From contig JAJQFD010000038.1 in assembly GCA_021201335.1 (NCBI GenBank), positions 29,832 through 93,831 on the forward strand: DNA of 64,000 nucleotides. Direction: 5' to 3'. The stretch's first letter is position 1. Each line of letters opens with the position of its first letter. Both the position numbers and the translations under genes were made by a program. Shown here piece after piece: positions 25,495 to 34,583 of this stretch. Source of the DNA: Bacteroides sp. (GTDB taxonomy: Bacteria > Bacteroidota > Bacteroidia > Bacteroidales > Bacteroidaceae). A model generated the notes under the pieces. That model saw only the letters and a program-made list of their open reading frames with translations, was not told where the DNA came from and did no database searches.

Positions 25495-26157
25495 TTAAAA
25501 AATCCGGATTTCTTTTATTCGGGCAGTTGGTTCGAAGGATTCTTTGTCTAAAATTTCCATATCACCAGAAATTTGAATTTCTTCTCCTTGATATTCCTCC
25601 TTATCTAAAAGGTACTGGATGTTTCTTCTTTCTTTATTATCAATGAAAAATATATCACTTATATAGGTATACCATATATAATAATCCGGATAAACTTCAG
25701 TAAATTCTTGGATGGTAGAATTTACACCTATTTTCCGGGAATCCCGGAATTTATCAGAAATGATGTTTATTTCTCCGATATTATCGGTAAATTCTTCTTT
25801 TGTAGTATCATACAGAGGTATGAGACGCAATATTTCTTCATCATTTTCCCATACGGTATAAATGAAATAGGTCCATCCTTCTTCACCTATTTCCGTGTGT
25901 TTTTTCATTTTATAATTCTCAGCAGAAAAGGGGATAGGCTCTCCAATTTTGAATCCTTCCACACCATTTTCCTTAATTAAGTACTTTTCGGTTACTGTAT
26001 TTTCTTTTACATCGGTTTCATCATTATTCAATATTATTGTTTGCGCTGTTTCGGGTTGTTCTGTTTTTCCTGCAAAGTTGGCTTGATTTTGTCCATTACA
26101 TCCAAATATAATTATTCCAATCCCAATTAATATGGCTATTTTGTGTGTTTTTTCCAT
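25495..26157 (-). CDS. Lipoprotein of unknown function
   Basis: 220 residues with a short N-terminal hydrophobic segment and lipobox IFGC (Cys20). A low-complexity Asn/Gln/Thr linker to about residue 50 precedes a domain starting KENGVEGFKIGEPIPF, reminiscent of small periplasmic proteins that begin with a 'gxFkIG' strand, and containing EEGWTYFIYTVWENDEEILRLIPLYD. No enzyme motif is visible. Monocistronic by spacing. Function not known. Confidence 0.65.
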   Translation of the reverse strand: MEKTHKIAILIGIGIIIFGCNGQNQANFAGKTEQPETAQTIILNNDETDVKENTVTEKYLIKENGVEGFKIGEPIPFSAENYKMKKHTEIGEEGWTYFIYTVWENDEEILRLIPLYDTTKEEFTDNIGEINIISDKFRDSRKIGVNSTIQEFTEVYPDYYIWYTYISDIFFIDNKERRNIQYLLDKEEYQGEEIQISGDMEILDKESFEPTARIKEIRIF

Positions 26158-26261
26158 GTGCTTTTGGTTATATTTTTTGTGCTAAAATAAAGAAATAAGA
26201 TGATATTTCTATCTTTAAAGAAAAATATTTTACTCTTCAGATAAAATTTACTTTATTTTTT

Positions 26262-26269
26262 TATCTTTG
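26262..26269 (+). promoter_or_regulatory. Candidate Bacteroidetes -7 box (TATCTTTG)
   Basis: TATCTTTG matches TAnnTTTG, 112 bases before the ATG of the next gene. No clear -33 box. The leader between them has no reading frame of note. Confidence 0.4.
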
Positions 26270-26381
26270 TCAAAACCTACTAATAGCCAGGTCTGAGGAA
26301 GCAAAGTCACCTGCAGATTTATTTGAATGGATGCGGAACAAGTAGCCAATAATAACTTTAACACTCAAAACATAACAAATT

Positions 26382-27191
26382 ATGGGATACTACGCCTATG
26401 TAAATTGCAATTGTTTCCAGGAAGGAAGAACCACCGAACCTCCTTATCCGGAATATGTCAGAATAAATGATCAGGGTTTCTATCTCGATACTGAACTATT
26501 GAGCAGTAAGAAAGCCCGGATGATAAGCTCTGCTTTTGGGGAATGGAGAAGAAGTGCCTGTGAACATCTTAATATGACTGTATTATTTACATCTGTCTCC
26601 AATATGTCTGATATGCAACGTTTTTTTCGCATGCTTTATCAGCTAGGGGGAAAAGATAAATTTCCGATACTCAGCAAGTATTTACCGTTGCCCGTCGATC
26701 CAATGCAAACCTTGCCAGCTAAATTTGCCCAACGGGCATTGACGGAATTGGACGTTATCATGAATTGTGAAGTATTGGAAGACACCCTTATTTTGAGGAA
26801 AAAAAATAGCTGTGAGAATTGTGCATTAACCAATGATTTGTATCATTCACTGGAATTGACATGGACCATCGACTGCGAATATAAATACTATATAGATAAG
26901 AATGGTTTTTTTATTGTAGAGGCAATCTCCAATGAAGAAGTTTTTAGATCCATGAACTTTATACAGGAAGAAATATCTTCAGATGAAAAATATTACCGCT
27001 TTATTGATTCTATAACTGGAAAAAGTTTTGATTGTTCCATGAAAGTTGATCGTAGTAGTGATAATTTAGTAGAATTTGAGATTATTATTGAATCGGGAAA
27101 AGCCTCAGAGAATTATAAATATATTATCCATTCATTAAGGAAAGCTCTGAAAGCATCCATTATGACAGGTAACCCTGTTATTTGGCACTAA
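26382..27191 (+). CDS. Hypothetical protein, MGYYAYVNCNC type
   Basis: 269-residue soluble protein. The N-terminal segment (GYYAYVNCNCFQEGRTTEPPYPEYVRINDQGFYLD) has a CNC motif and a Pro-rich strand, and similar short starts occur in scattered hypothetical proteins of other bacteria; no function is known. The Cys pairs (CNC at about 9-11; CENC at about 142-145) could bind metal but other ligands are not evident. The C-terminal half is mixed alpha/beta with a segment YYRFIDSITGKSFDCSM. Stands alone between minus-strand genes. Confidence 0.65.
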   Translation: MGYYAYVNCNCFQEGRTTEPPYPEYVRINDQGFYLDTELLSSKKARMISSAFGEWRRSACEHLNMTVLFTSVSNMSDMQRFFRMLYQLGGKDKFPILSKYLPLPVDPMQTLPAKFAQRALTELDVIMNCEVLEDTLILRKKNSCENCALTNDLYHSLELTWTIDCEYKYYIDKNGFFIVEAISNEEVFRSMNFIQEEISSDEKYYRFIDSITGKSFDCSMKVDRSSDNLVEFEIIIESGKASENYKYIIHSLRKALKASIMTGNPVIWH

Positions 27192-27332
27192 ATAATAAAA
27201 CTCCTTACTTTTCAACATTAGTTTCATCAGTGCTGTAAAGAATGTTATTTTTTACAGGGAGTCCGATCGTTTTTCATTCGTGTATTTGTTATTGGTTTGT
27301 GAATCTGTTTTCGTTTAAATAACAATATTATC

Positions 27333-28283
27333 ATGGAAAAGAAAAGAAGAATTGGAAATTCAGAAATTTATACCTGTCCTTTTGTGCTTGGGGGCAATGT
27401 TTTCGGATGGACAGCTGATCAGAAAGAGTCTTTCAGAATCCTGGATGCTTTTTTGGATTCCGGATTTGATTTTATTGATACCGCTGATGTGTACTCGGGA
27501 TAGGTACCTGGGAACAATGGAGGTGAATCCGAGACAATTATTGGTGACTGGCTGAAGAAAACCGGAAAAAGAGATAATGTAATAATTGCGACTAAAGTGG
27601 GTTCCCAGATGTCTGAAACCGAAAAAGGACTGAAAAAAGAATACATCATGAAAGAGGCTGAGGCATCATTAAAACGGCTGAATACTGATTATATTGATTT
27701 GTATTTTGTACATTTCGATGATCTTTCAACTCCTGTTTCTGAAACGCTGGAAGCTTTTTCAAAACTTATTCAACAAGGTAAAGTTGGTAATATTGGAGTT
27801 TCTAATATGTCAGTGGACCGTATTATTGAATCAATTGAATTCAGTAAAGAGAACAATTTGCCGGCTTATGTTTGTCTCGAACCACAATACAATTTATATG
27901 ATCGTGAAAAATATGAAAAAGAATATGAGCCATTGGCAGAAAGATATGGATTGGGAGTAATCAGTTATTATTCGCTGGCAAGTGGTTTTCTCACTGGGAA
28001 GTATAAATCGAAAGAAGATCTGAGTGGTAAACAGCGTGGTGGAAAAATTGAAGAATACCTGAATGACCGGGGAAAGAATATTATTAATGCTTTAAATGAA
28101 GTTGCGAATACTTACAGAGCAACACCAGCGCAAATAGCTTTGGCATGGATTCAGGCAAGAGCTTCAATTACGGCACCGATTGCCAGTGTATCCAAAATGT
28201 CTCAGCTTGATATCTTGAAAAGTACTGAAATTCAATTAAATGCCGAAGTCATGCAAAAGTTGGATCAGGCTTCCGCCTATTAA
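27333..28283 (+). pseudogene. Aldo/keto reductase interrupted by an in-frame TAG
   Basis: Reading from the ATG at 27333 gives a full 316-codon aldo/keto reductase (COG0667 type) apart from one TAG at 27501-27503 (codon 57). The context reads DTADVYSG-stop-VPGN, where relatives have a Trp, so TGG to TAG is the likely change. Family motifs on both sides: DTAD with the catalytic Asp and Tyr, Lys in IATKVGS, His in YFVHFDD, and a C-terminal TPAQIALAWIQARASITAPI. Without suppression only a 56-residue fragment or an internal restart would be made, losing the Asp/Tyr pair. Possibly decay or a base error. Confidence 0.8.
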
Positions 28284-28419
28284 CTGTTATAAATTATATA
28301 TTCGGTACGGAAATGATATTCTCCAGAACTTCATTCCCGACCGAATACTCCTGCTATTTCAATGAAACATACCAGAGATTATTCAGGTACTTTGTGGAAT
28401 AAAATATTATCTGAACTTT

Positions 28420-29226
28420 TTATCTAGCATAATGAAGTGGTGGTTCCATTACATCGAGGGGTTCAGACGGATTAAAGAGACAATTTGGGTCAAGTTTGTT
28501 TAAAGCCTGAGTCTCTGGTGTATATAAATAGCTGAAAAAACCATCCCACGGATCTGCATCCGGGTTTGTAATAAACATCTTCAGGAAGAATTCAGTTGTA
28601 TTGTCATTTATTAAGCGGAAGCCAGCTATTTCAACCTTACCCACATATTGTTTTCCATAAGAAGGAAGGAATAATTTTTGGACACTTTTTTCAATAAATT
28701 CTTTATCAATACCCAGTCGTTCTAGCGCAGTTTCTACATAAATTCTTTCATTATTGACCTTATCAAAATTAAAACTCATGAGGTCGCCGTCGGTTCCGTA
28801 GTCAGGAAGCATTACACTGGTAATAATAAATTGTATTAGGCGTTTACTCGTAAATGGATAAGTTTTTATTTCAATCCATTCATTCTCATCTTCGGCATCT
28901 CTATAGCCATTGTACAATTGCATAATACCATTTTTTATTTCATTGTTTATCATCTCAATTTCAGGATTTTTCCTACCATATACTGCTAATGCTGGTTGGC
29001 TTCCATCATAACTGATCATGGGAATTTCGGCTATATTATTTCCTTTATATTCCTGTTCCATCATACAGAGCTTCGTTTTATCATTATTGATTTCGAATTC
29101 AGATACGGATGTCGATTCATTGCTTGTAGTACGTGATTTACTGACACAGTTGCTAAATGCTAGAGAAAGGATACCTGTAGCCAGTATCATGGCTGATAAT
29201 TGAGCTTTTTTCACTATGTGATTCAT
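28420..29226 (-). CDS. Lipoprotein with DUF3298/RsiV-like fold (tentative)
   Basis: 268-residue lipoprotein: hydrophobic N-terminus and lipobox FSNC (Cys27). The mature region has a pattern seen in DUF3298/PdaC-like extracytoplasmic proteins: YDGSQPALAVYGRKNPEIEMINNEIKNGI, a central beta segment with EIKTYPFTSKRLIQFIITSVML, and FDKVNNERIYVETALERLGIDKEFIEKSVQKLF. Such proteins are extracytoplasmic, but no enzyme site is visible. A short C-terminal extension is rich in Pro. The match is tentative. Separated by 41 bases from the next upstream minus-strand protein, so the two may be co-transcribed. Confidence 0.6.
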   Translation of the reverse strand: MNHIVKKAQLSAMILATGILSLAFSNCVSKSRTTSNESTSVSEFEINNDKTKLCMMEQEYKGNNIAEIPMISYDGSQPALAVYGRKNPEIEMINNEIKNGIMQLYNGYRDAEDENEWIEIKTYPFTSKRLIQFIITSVMLPDYGTDGDLMSFNFDKVNNERIYVETALERLGIDKEFIEKSVQKLFLPSYGKQYVGKVEIAGFRLINDNTTEFFLKMFITNPDADPWDGFFSYLYTPETQALNKLDPNCLFNPSEPLDVMEPPLHYAR

Positions 29227-29267
29227 GAATATTATTTTATATATAGAAGTTTGTGTTGTTTCCCGGC

Positions 29268-29864
29268 TTATAATATTTCCCCTTTAAAAGAAATAATAGA
29301 CCACGTATCTTTACCTGCGTATTTATAGGGTTTCGCGTACGCCTCGAAGGATCCGATTATTTCGGTTACCCCATCATGATCAATAACATAGATATCTCCG
29401 GTCATCCGGAATTGTCCGGGAATATGCCTATATACTTTTTTTACATGGGTCATAATTGGCAGGTCTCCGTCTGCACCATCAAAATGGTATACTTTTCCAT
29501 CGTATCCTTCACCACTATGGTCAGTAAAATTAATAGCAAAGTATTTCATTATACTTTCTGTCACATGCTTTTTATCGAGAGCCAGGCTCCCATAGTTGCA
29601 ATCTTTTGTTTTACAGAGGGAGATTCGACTATTGTAGTTGTTTTTGTAGTTGTGCCATATTCCAAACATAATCAGATCATCCTTTGCTATATCCTGAACA
29701 TTGAAATCCATTAAACCTATTTCTGTAAAGTTAGAAAGAAAAGTACTCATTCTTTTGAGTTCATCCGGCTGGATGTCTAATTGTTCTTGTGTAGTATTTG
29801 CGGAGAAGATACATGCAAGAAGTATAAATATTGGCACTTGAAGCTTTTTTATCAGATAACTCAT
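29268..29864 (-). CDS. Secreted protein of unknown function
   Basis: The ATG at 29862-29864 gives 198 residues beginning with a signal peptide (MSYLIKKLQVPIFILLACIFSANTTQ). The frame is open to 29948, but the extra 28 residues precede the signal peptide and were dropped. The mature protein carries a Cys pair KTKDCN and a C-terminal beta region with DVYVIDHDG-like strands (TGDIYVIDHDGVTEII). No family was recognised. Lies 41 bases upstream of the RsiV-like lipoprotein gene, same strand. Confidence 0.6.
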   Translation of the reverse strand: MSYLIKKLQVPIFILLACIFSANTTQEQLDIQPDELKRMSTFLSNFTEIGLMDFNVQDIAKDDLIMFGIWHNYKNNYNSRISLCKTKDCNYGSLALDKKHVTESIMKYFAINFTDHSGEGYDGKVYHFDGADGDLPIMTHVKKVYRHIPGQFRMTGDIYVIDHDGVTEIIGSFEAYAKPYKYAGKDTWSIISFKGEIL

Positions 29865-30031
29865 CACTGTTGGTTTTATATTAATTGTCAATTTGAAAAA
29901 TTTCTTTTTATCCATAGGATTTTGCATAAAAGTAGACAAAGACATCATAAAGAATTGCTCAAAATGAGAAAATTCTCAATTCTCGTTTTGAATAATATTT
30001 TTTATATGGATGAAATTACCAGAAAAGATTC

Positions 30032-31121
30032 TTATTCAGCTCGTTTACGCCATGCTTTGGGGGTGAAGCCAGTTTGTTTTAAGAATTGCCGACCAAAATT
30101 ACTTTGAGTGGAAAAACCCGTACAATGAGCAATTTCACTCACAGTCATTTCAGGGTGCTCTTTTAATAAAGTCTGAGCTTCTTGTATCCGAAGTTCATTA
30201 ATCCAATCACGGAACGTTTTTTTCTCTACAGTATTGAAATAATTTGAAAGGTATTTACGGTTTGTATAAAACTGACGCGATAGTAAATCGAGAGTAATGC
30301 CTGGTTCGGTAAATTGTTTATCAGTAATCCAGGCTTTTAGATATTCTTCAATATGTTTAAAGCTATCTGGAGTAATATTTTCCTTATCAGTCACTTCAGG
30401 TTCTACTGTCACAGCAGTTTCGATAGCAGAAAATTGGGAAGCATAATTCAAAAAACGAATGCAGAACCAAACATAAAATAAAATGATAAATACGGAAAAT
30501 AGGAATGATCCTAAAGGCCACATAATTAGCGACATTAATAATGCCAGAATACCCATGCATAGGCTTGCAAAAAAAAGAAAAATATACCCATTGCAAGCGT
30601 TTCGGTTCATCGTCGGAAAAGAAATGATTAATCTTTTGAAGATACTCTCGGTAATGTATCAGGAACATACGGGTAAACCGCATCATCAGGTAGATGTAGA
30701 AAACTGCTAAAATATAAAGGTATATGCGGAATACATTATAGGTGGTAAGAGCATAAAGGATAAAAGCAACTATGCTGAACAACAGGATAGGGATGCTCTC
30801 TTTGATAATTCGTTGTCGGGTAACAAAATGCGAATTGATAAGTGTAATCAGGGAATAAGTAAAGAGAAATGCTTGCGAGCAGCCAACAACCAGTGTAATA
30901 AGCTGCATCAAAGATATGTCCATTTTTTCAGAGTGACTGAAATATTCCAATAGATTGATTGTACCGAAAAACAAGTAAGCATAGGCTAAAGCTCTTCGCG
31001 CAATGTGATAATTTTGCAATGCGGGGTTTTTCGGCGAAGCAAGAAAAAGAATATACAATCCCAGGACAATAAGTAGACTACATAGCACAATGGATATATC
31101 TGCATAGAGTTCGATTATCAT
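30032..31121 (-). pseudogene. Membrane-anchored AraC-family regulator, frameshifted at a poly-T tract
   Basis: Two frames together make a 362-residue regulator. The N-terminal frame (31121 down to about 30577) has about six membrane helices; the second frame continues with a last helix pair and a C-terminal AraC-type helix-turn-helix (GITLDLLSRQFYTNRKYLSNYFNTV, TVSEIAHCTGFSTQSNFGRQFLKQTGFTPKAWRK). They meet at a run of eight T (plus-strand A, 30569-30576); seven would be in frame, giving SFFASLCMGILALL. It could be slippage-controlled, decayed, or a sequencing error. Membrane-embedded AraC regulators of this architecture are common in Bacteroidetes; the target is unknown. Confidence 0.75.
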
Positions 31122-31344
31122 AGGCTTTTAAATTTTCGCGAAGATAATCAAATCCATAACATAGACAAAAATATTTGATGAATGTTTCCTAAGTTGTCGA
31201 AATCTTTTTGAGTTAATCTAAACGGTATTTTTATGATCAAATTCTTTTTTTGAATATTCTTTTTTAATTGTTTAGGCGAAAAATATTTTCCAGCTATCAG
31301 TTATTCTCAAGATAGGAGAATAGAGTTATTGAAAAAAATATCTA

Positions 31345-33000
31345 TTAAAGTGAAGCATAATCATAGAAATACCTGTCGAAATGTATCTTATATCCGATTT
31401 GCGTTTTCCCATGATCAATCCAGGCATCTTTGAGGTACGGAAGAATTTTCTTTTCGAAATAGATTTGAACGTTTTCTTTTAATGGAATATTTTTAAATCT
31501 CCTTAATTCAATATCGGGAATAAGTTTACCGGATTTTTGCATGGAGTTTCCTATAAAATCCCTTCGGGGTCTTTCCAGAATAATACGGTGATACCCAAAT
31601 TCATTGCTGTCAAATATTCTACAAATTTTGCTATCTTTAAATTGAGCGTATTCCCGGGTGATTTTCTGTATTAGTTCAGGTGTAATGAACTTACGTTTAT
31701 AATTTTGAAACGGTATCATTTCTTTATACAATTCTGCTGCATTCATCAATTGCACTTTGCTTCGCCGTTCTTTACTCTTCCTATTATTTATGATCCAGAA
31801 ATAAATGCTTGAATCAGTATGGAAGAATAGCTGATTGGGTAGAGCTATGATAGATTCTAGATAATCTTTTTCGATAAGCCATTGACGGAATTTATTTTCA
31901 CCACTATCAACTTCTCCATAAGATAATAAGCTTTCATCTAGCAAAATGCCAATGCGAGATCCTTGTTTTTCTTCCCTCATTTTACTGATCAGGTGCTGAA
32001 GAAAAAGCATCGAACCATCATTAAGGCGGGGTAAACCTGCTCCAAATCTTCCTCCAAATCCTTTTTTAGTATGCTCATCCTCAATGAATTTCTTTTCCTC
32101 TATCCATTCCACATGGAAAGGAGGATGGCAAAGCATGTAATGAAATCGTTGCATATTTAATTTATCCGATGTAAAAGAGTTTCCCAACTTAATTTGTGCT
32201 GGATTTTGCCCTTTAATCAGTACAATTGACTTGGATATAGCATAATTCTCTGGATTAAGATCCTGTCCAAATAATAATAGGGATGTGTCAGGATAGAAGT
32301 TTTTTACAAACTCGTTACTAACAGATAGCAGGCCACTGTTTCCACAAGCTGGATCGTATAGAGAATATTGAATATTTTTTTGGAATAGTGAATCAATACC
32401 CCCTTCGAACAGAATATTTACCATCAGGTGACTCACATCCCAAGGAGTAAAGTGTTCACCTTCAGTCTCATTATTCGTTTCCGCCAATTTGCAAATCAAA
32501 TATTCAAACACTGATCCCATTTGCATCGGAGTTAAATCATTGTAACTTTGAGTGGAAAATTCTTTCACGATCGGAAAGAGCAGTTGCTTTTCTTCCAGTT
32601 TCGCTAACAAAGCTTCAAAATTGAAGCAATTAAAAATATCTTTAGGATGTCTTGAAAAACCTCGAATGTATTCAGTTAAGTTGGCTCTTAAATTATGTGT
32701 ATCATTTACCAGTGATTTTAAATTGAAATTACTGCAGTTATGAAAACGGTAACCTGCTATCTGGTTCAAAAGATTTTCCAATGCCTCCGGATCCAGTTTT
32801 TTTCGTTTTTCATACATCGCTAGAACTTTTTCCCGGGTGGGGTCGAGCAGTTCATCCAATCGACGTAAAACAGTGAATGGAAGAATTATTTTTCCGTATT
32901 CGTGTTGATTAATACAGCCGTTTAATAATTGAGCAGTGCTCCAGATCTTATCGGCCCTCTCTCTTAAATGCATGTTATTGCTGTTTGTTGAAGATTTCAC
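31345..33000 (-). CDS. Orphan HsdM-like N6-adenine methylase with altered catalytic motif
   Basis: 551 residues with HsdM-type layout: N-terminal helical domain (RERADKIWSTAQLLNGCINQHEYGKIILPFTVLRRLDEL), then a methylase core. Motif I reads DPACGNSGLL (216-225; usual DPxCGxGGxL). Motif IV, usually NPPF, reads CHPPF with His292 at the catalytic Asn. The C-terminal tail (IPLKENVQIYF, PYLKDAWIDH, IGYKIHFDRYFYDY) matches the end of long HsdM proteins, but the usual 200-plus residue region before it is missing. No hsdS or hsdR is nearby. Loss of the Asn argues against DNA methylation; a regulatory or binding role, or ongoing decay, is possible. The frame is intact. Confidence 0.82.
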   Translation of the reverse strand: MKSSTNSNNMHLRERADKIWSTAQLLNGCINQHEYGKIILPFTVLRRLDELLDPTREKVLAMYEKRKKLDPEALENLLNQIAGYRFHNCSNFNLKSLVNDTHNLRANLTEYIRGFSRHPKDIFNCFNFEALLAKLEEKQLLFPIVKEFSTQSYNDLTPMQMGSVFEYLICKLAETNNETEGEHFTPWDVSHLMVNILFEGGIDSLFQKNIQYSLYDPACGNSGLLSVSNEFVKNFYPDTSLLLFGQDLNPENYAISKSIVLIKGQNPAQIKLGNSFTSDKLNMQRFHYMLCHPPFHVEWIEEKKFIEDEHTKKGFGGRFGAGLPRLNDGSMLFLQHLISKMREEKQGSRIGILLDESLLSYGEVDSGENKFRQWLIEKDYLESIIALPNQLFFHTDSSIYFWIINNRKSKERRSKVQLMNAAELYKEMIPFQNYKRKFITPELIQKITREYAQFKDSKICRIFDSNEFGYHRIILERPRRDFIGNSMQKSGKLIPDIELRRFKNIPLKENVQIYFEKKILPYLKDAWIDHGKTQIGYKIHFDRYFYDYASL

Positions 33001-33155
33001 AAATTTAAATTAAAAAATGTAAATAGCAGCAAGAGAGGTTAAAAAAAAGAGTACAACAATAAGAAAATATTAATTCTTTGTCCGATTTCAAACGCTCATA
33101 TAGTATTTAAAGAATATCTCATGTGGTACATATATTTATTGATCTTGGTGAAAAT

Positions 33156-33390
33156 ATGAAATATTCATACTGCGAAGAGATTATCTCTACTAGATTCACA
33201 GCGCGTTTTGTAGTGGAGAAAAGACGCTACAATCAGTCATATGGAGGTGATACACTCTATTCACAAAGATATTGATGCAGAATATGTGCGAATCATACGA
33301 GAGATACCAAAGAAAGCGGGAATAAGGATTGGAGAACCGGTAAGAGTACGGTTTACCCTTCCGATTCATGTTCACTTTCGTAAGATTAGA
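33156..33390 (+). pseudogene. Decayed TonB C-terminal domain
   Basis: Reading from 33156 gives RFTARFVVEK, and after a one-base shift at an AAAA run (about 33219-33222) the frame reads DATISHMEVIHSIHKDIDAE then VRIIREIP and GEPVRVRFTLPIHVHFR. This order is that of the TonB C-terminal domain, where the energy-transducing protein contacts outer-membrane receptors. The upstream Pro-rich and membrane parts are absent, and no stop closes the domain at its expected end. It looks like a fragment left by deletion. Pattern match only. Confidence 0.5.
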
Positions 33391-33397
33391 GATTGCT

Positions 33398-34405
33398 TTA
33401 AGGTGCAGGTGTTTTTTCGGCCTTTTCCCATTCCTCCCGCTTGTCAGTCAGCCGGAATTCACACATCATCAATACCCAATTATCTTTTATGCAAATTTCA
33501 CTGAAGAAACGATAGCGTCCCGGTTTATTCGGATATACATCAGGAAATAAGTACGCATAAAGTTTCCGTTCTTTGTTATCATCTATCATATAGGCGATAT
33601 CAACAAATCCCAATTGAGTAACTACATTTCGCCAGGTTCCGTCTTCATCTTCAAATGTGGCAAAATAATGTTCTCCACACATGATGGTTTCTCCACTCCG
33701 GTTATAAAGGATAAAAGATACATCCCTCGCATTAGTGGAATAAGCCTTATATTCAGGGCGAATGAATACTCCTAATGTGTCATTGACACCCATAATGGGA
33801 TTAGGAAGAGCAATTTCCATTCCAGTAAACTGAAAAGCAGGCGAATCCATGACCTGTTTCCGGAATTCGTTCTGTTTTTCAGGGGTATTCACTAATAGAT
33901 GAATTTCCACAAATTTCAGGGAGGAACCATAGCTCGCTACATTACGCATAACGGGTTGTCCTTGCAGCTTTTCAGTGCGTTTATTTAACTCTTCTACAAT
34001 GGCATAGAGTTCTTTTTGGGAATAATTGCCGGGAGTAATAGGTTCAATGATAAAATCGTCTGCGTCAAGAGCCTTTTCAAGCTTCCGCCGACTTGTTAAA
34101 GAATCATCTGTTACCTGGATCACCAGCCGCCCCGTCTCATTCAGATAAATTCCACCAATATAAGCCGGTGCATTCTTGCTATCAAGTGTGAATCCTTTTA
34201 CTTCCGGCGAGTTTGTCTGTAATACATCTCCCATTTTGTCAAGTAATTCTATAGACCTACCCTGATTAGCTAAGCGTATTTGAAAGTTTATACTGTCGAG
34301 GGTACTTGAGTCTGCTTCGACAACTGGATCCTGTTGATTGGATTTATTGGATCGGCAAGAAAAAAACAGAAGGAAGATAAATGTTATTACCGTGAATCGT
34401 TCCAT
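33398..34405 (-). CDS. Lipoprotein with Ig-like C-terminal domain
   Basis: 335 residues, with signal segment and lipobox LFFSC (Cys17) then SNKSNQQD. The middle (about 60-200) contains NAPAYIGGIYLNETGRLVIQVTDDSL, which resembles small secreted protein domains of unknown role. The C-terminal 110 residues (YSTNARDVSFILYNRSGETIMCGEHYFATFEDEDGTW, then a MIDDNKERKLYAYLFPDVYPNKPGRYRFF run) match an Ig-like domain common in Bacteroidetes and Firmicutes lipoproteins. Probably surface-facing. Monocistronic by spacing. Confidence 0.7.
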   Translation of the reverse strand: MERFTVITFIFLLFFSCRSNKSNQQDPVVEADSSTLDSINFQIRLANQGRSIELLDKMGDVLQTNSPEVKGFTLDSKNAPAYIGGIYLNETGRLVIQVTDDSLTSRRKLEKALDADDFIIEPITPGNYSQKELYAIVEELNKRTEKLQGQPVMRNVASYGSSLKFVEIHLLVNTPEKQNEFRKQVMDSPAFQFTGMEIALPNPIMGVNDTLGVFIRPEYKAYSTNARDVSFILYNRSGETIMCGEHYFATFEDEDGTWRNVVTQLGFVDIAYMIDDNKERKLYAYLFPDVYPNKPGRYRFFSEICIKDNWVLMMCEFRLTDKREEWEKAEKTPAP

Positions 34406-34550
34406 ACAATTTGTGTTTTTTATGTGGTTTGTTTACATCAGGAAAATAATTGTACAATTTAGTGATTTTTTCGAAATTATAAACTATATTTCTTACTGGA
34501 AAACCTTCATTCATTTACTGAAAATGCGTTGCTTTTATGATATTCTTTTT

Positions 34551-34558
34551 TAGTTTTG
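34551..34558 (+). promoter_or_regulatory. Bacteroidetes promoter (GTTG-N19-TAGTTTTG)
   Basis: TAGTTTTG fits TAnnTTTG and a GTTG lies at 34528-34531 with a 19-base spacer, the expected distance of the -33 element. The TatD ATG is 26 bases downstream. Confidence 0.55.
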
Positions 34559-34583
34559 CAAACAAATCAGCAAATTCATCGCA

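Noticed and set aside
26276..26350. Short frame ending SPADLFEWMRNK before the hypothetical gene at 26382
   Set aside because: No start codon in frame and only about 25 residues; may be chance.
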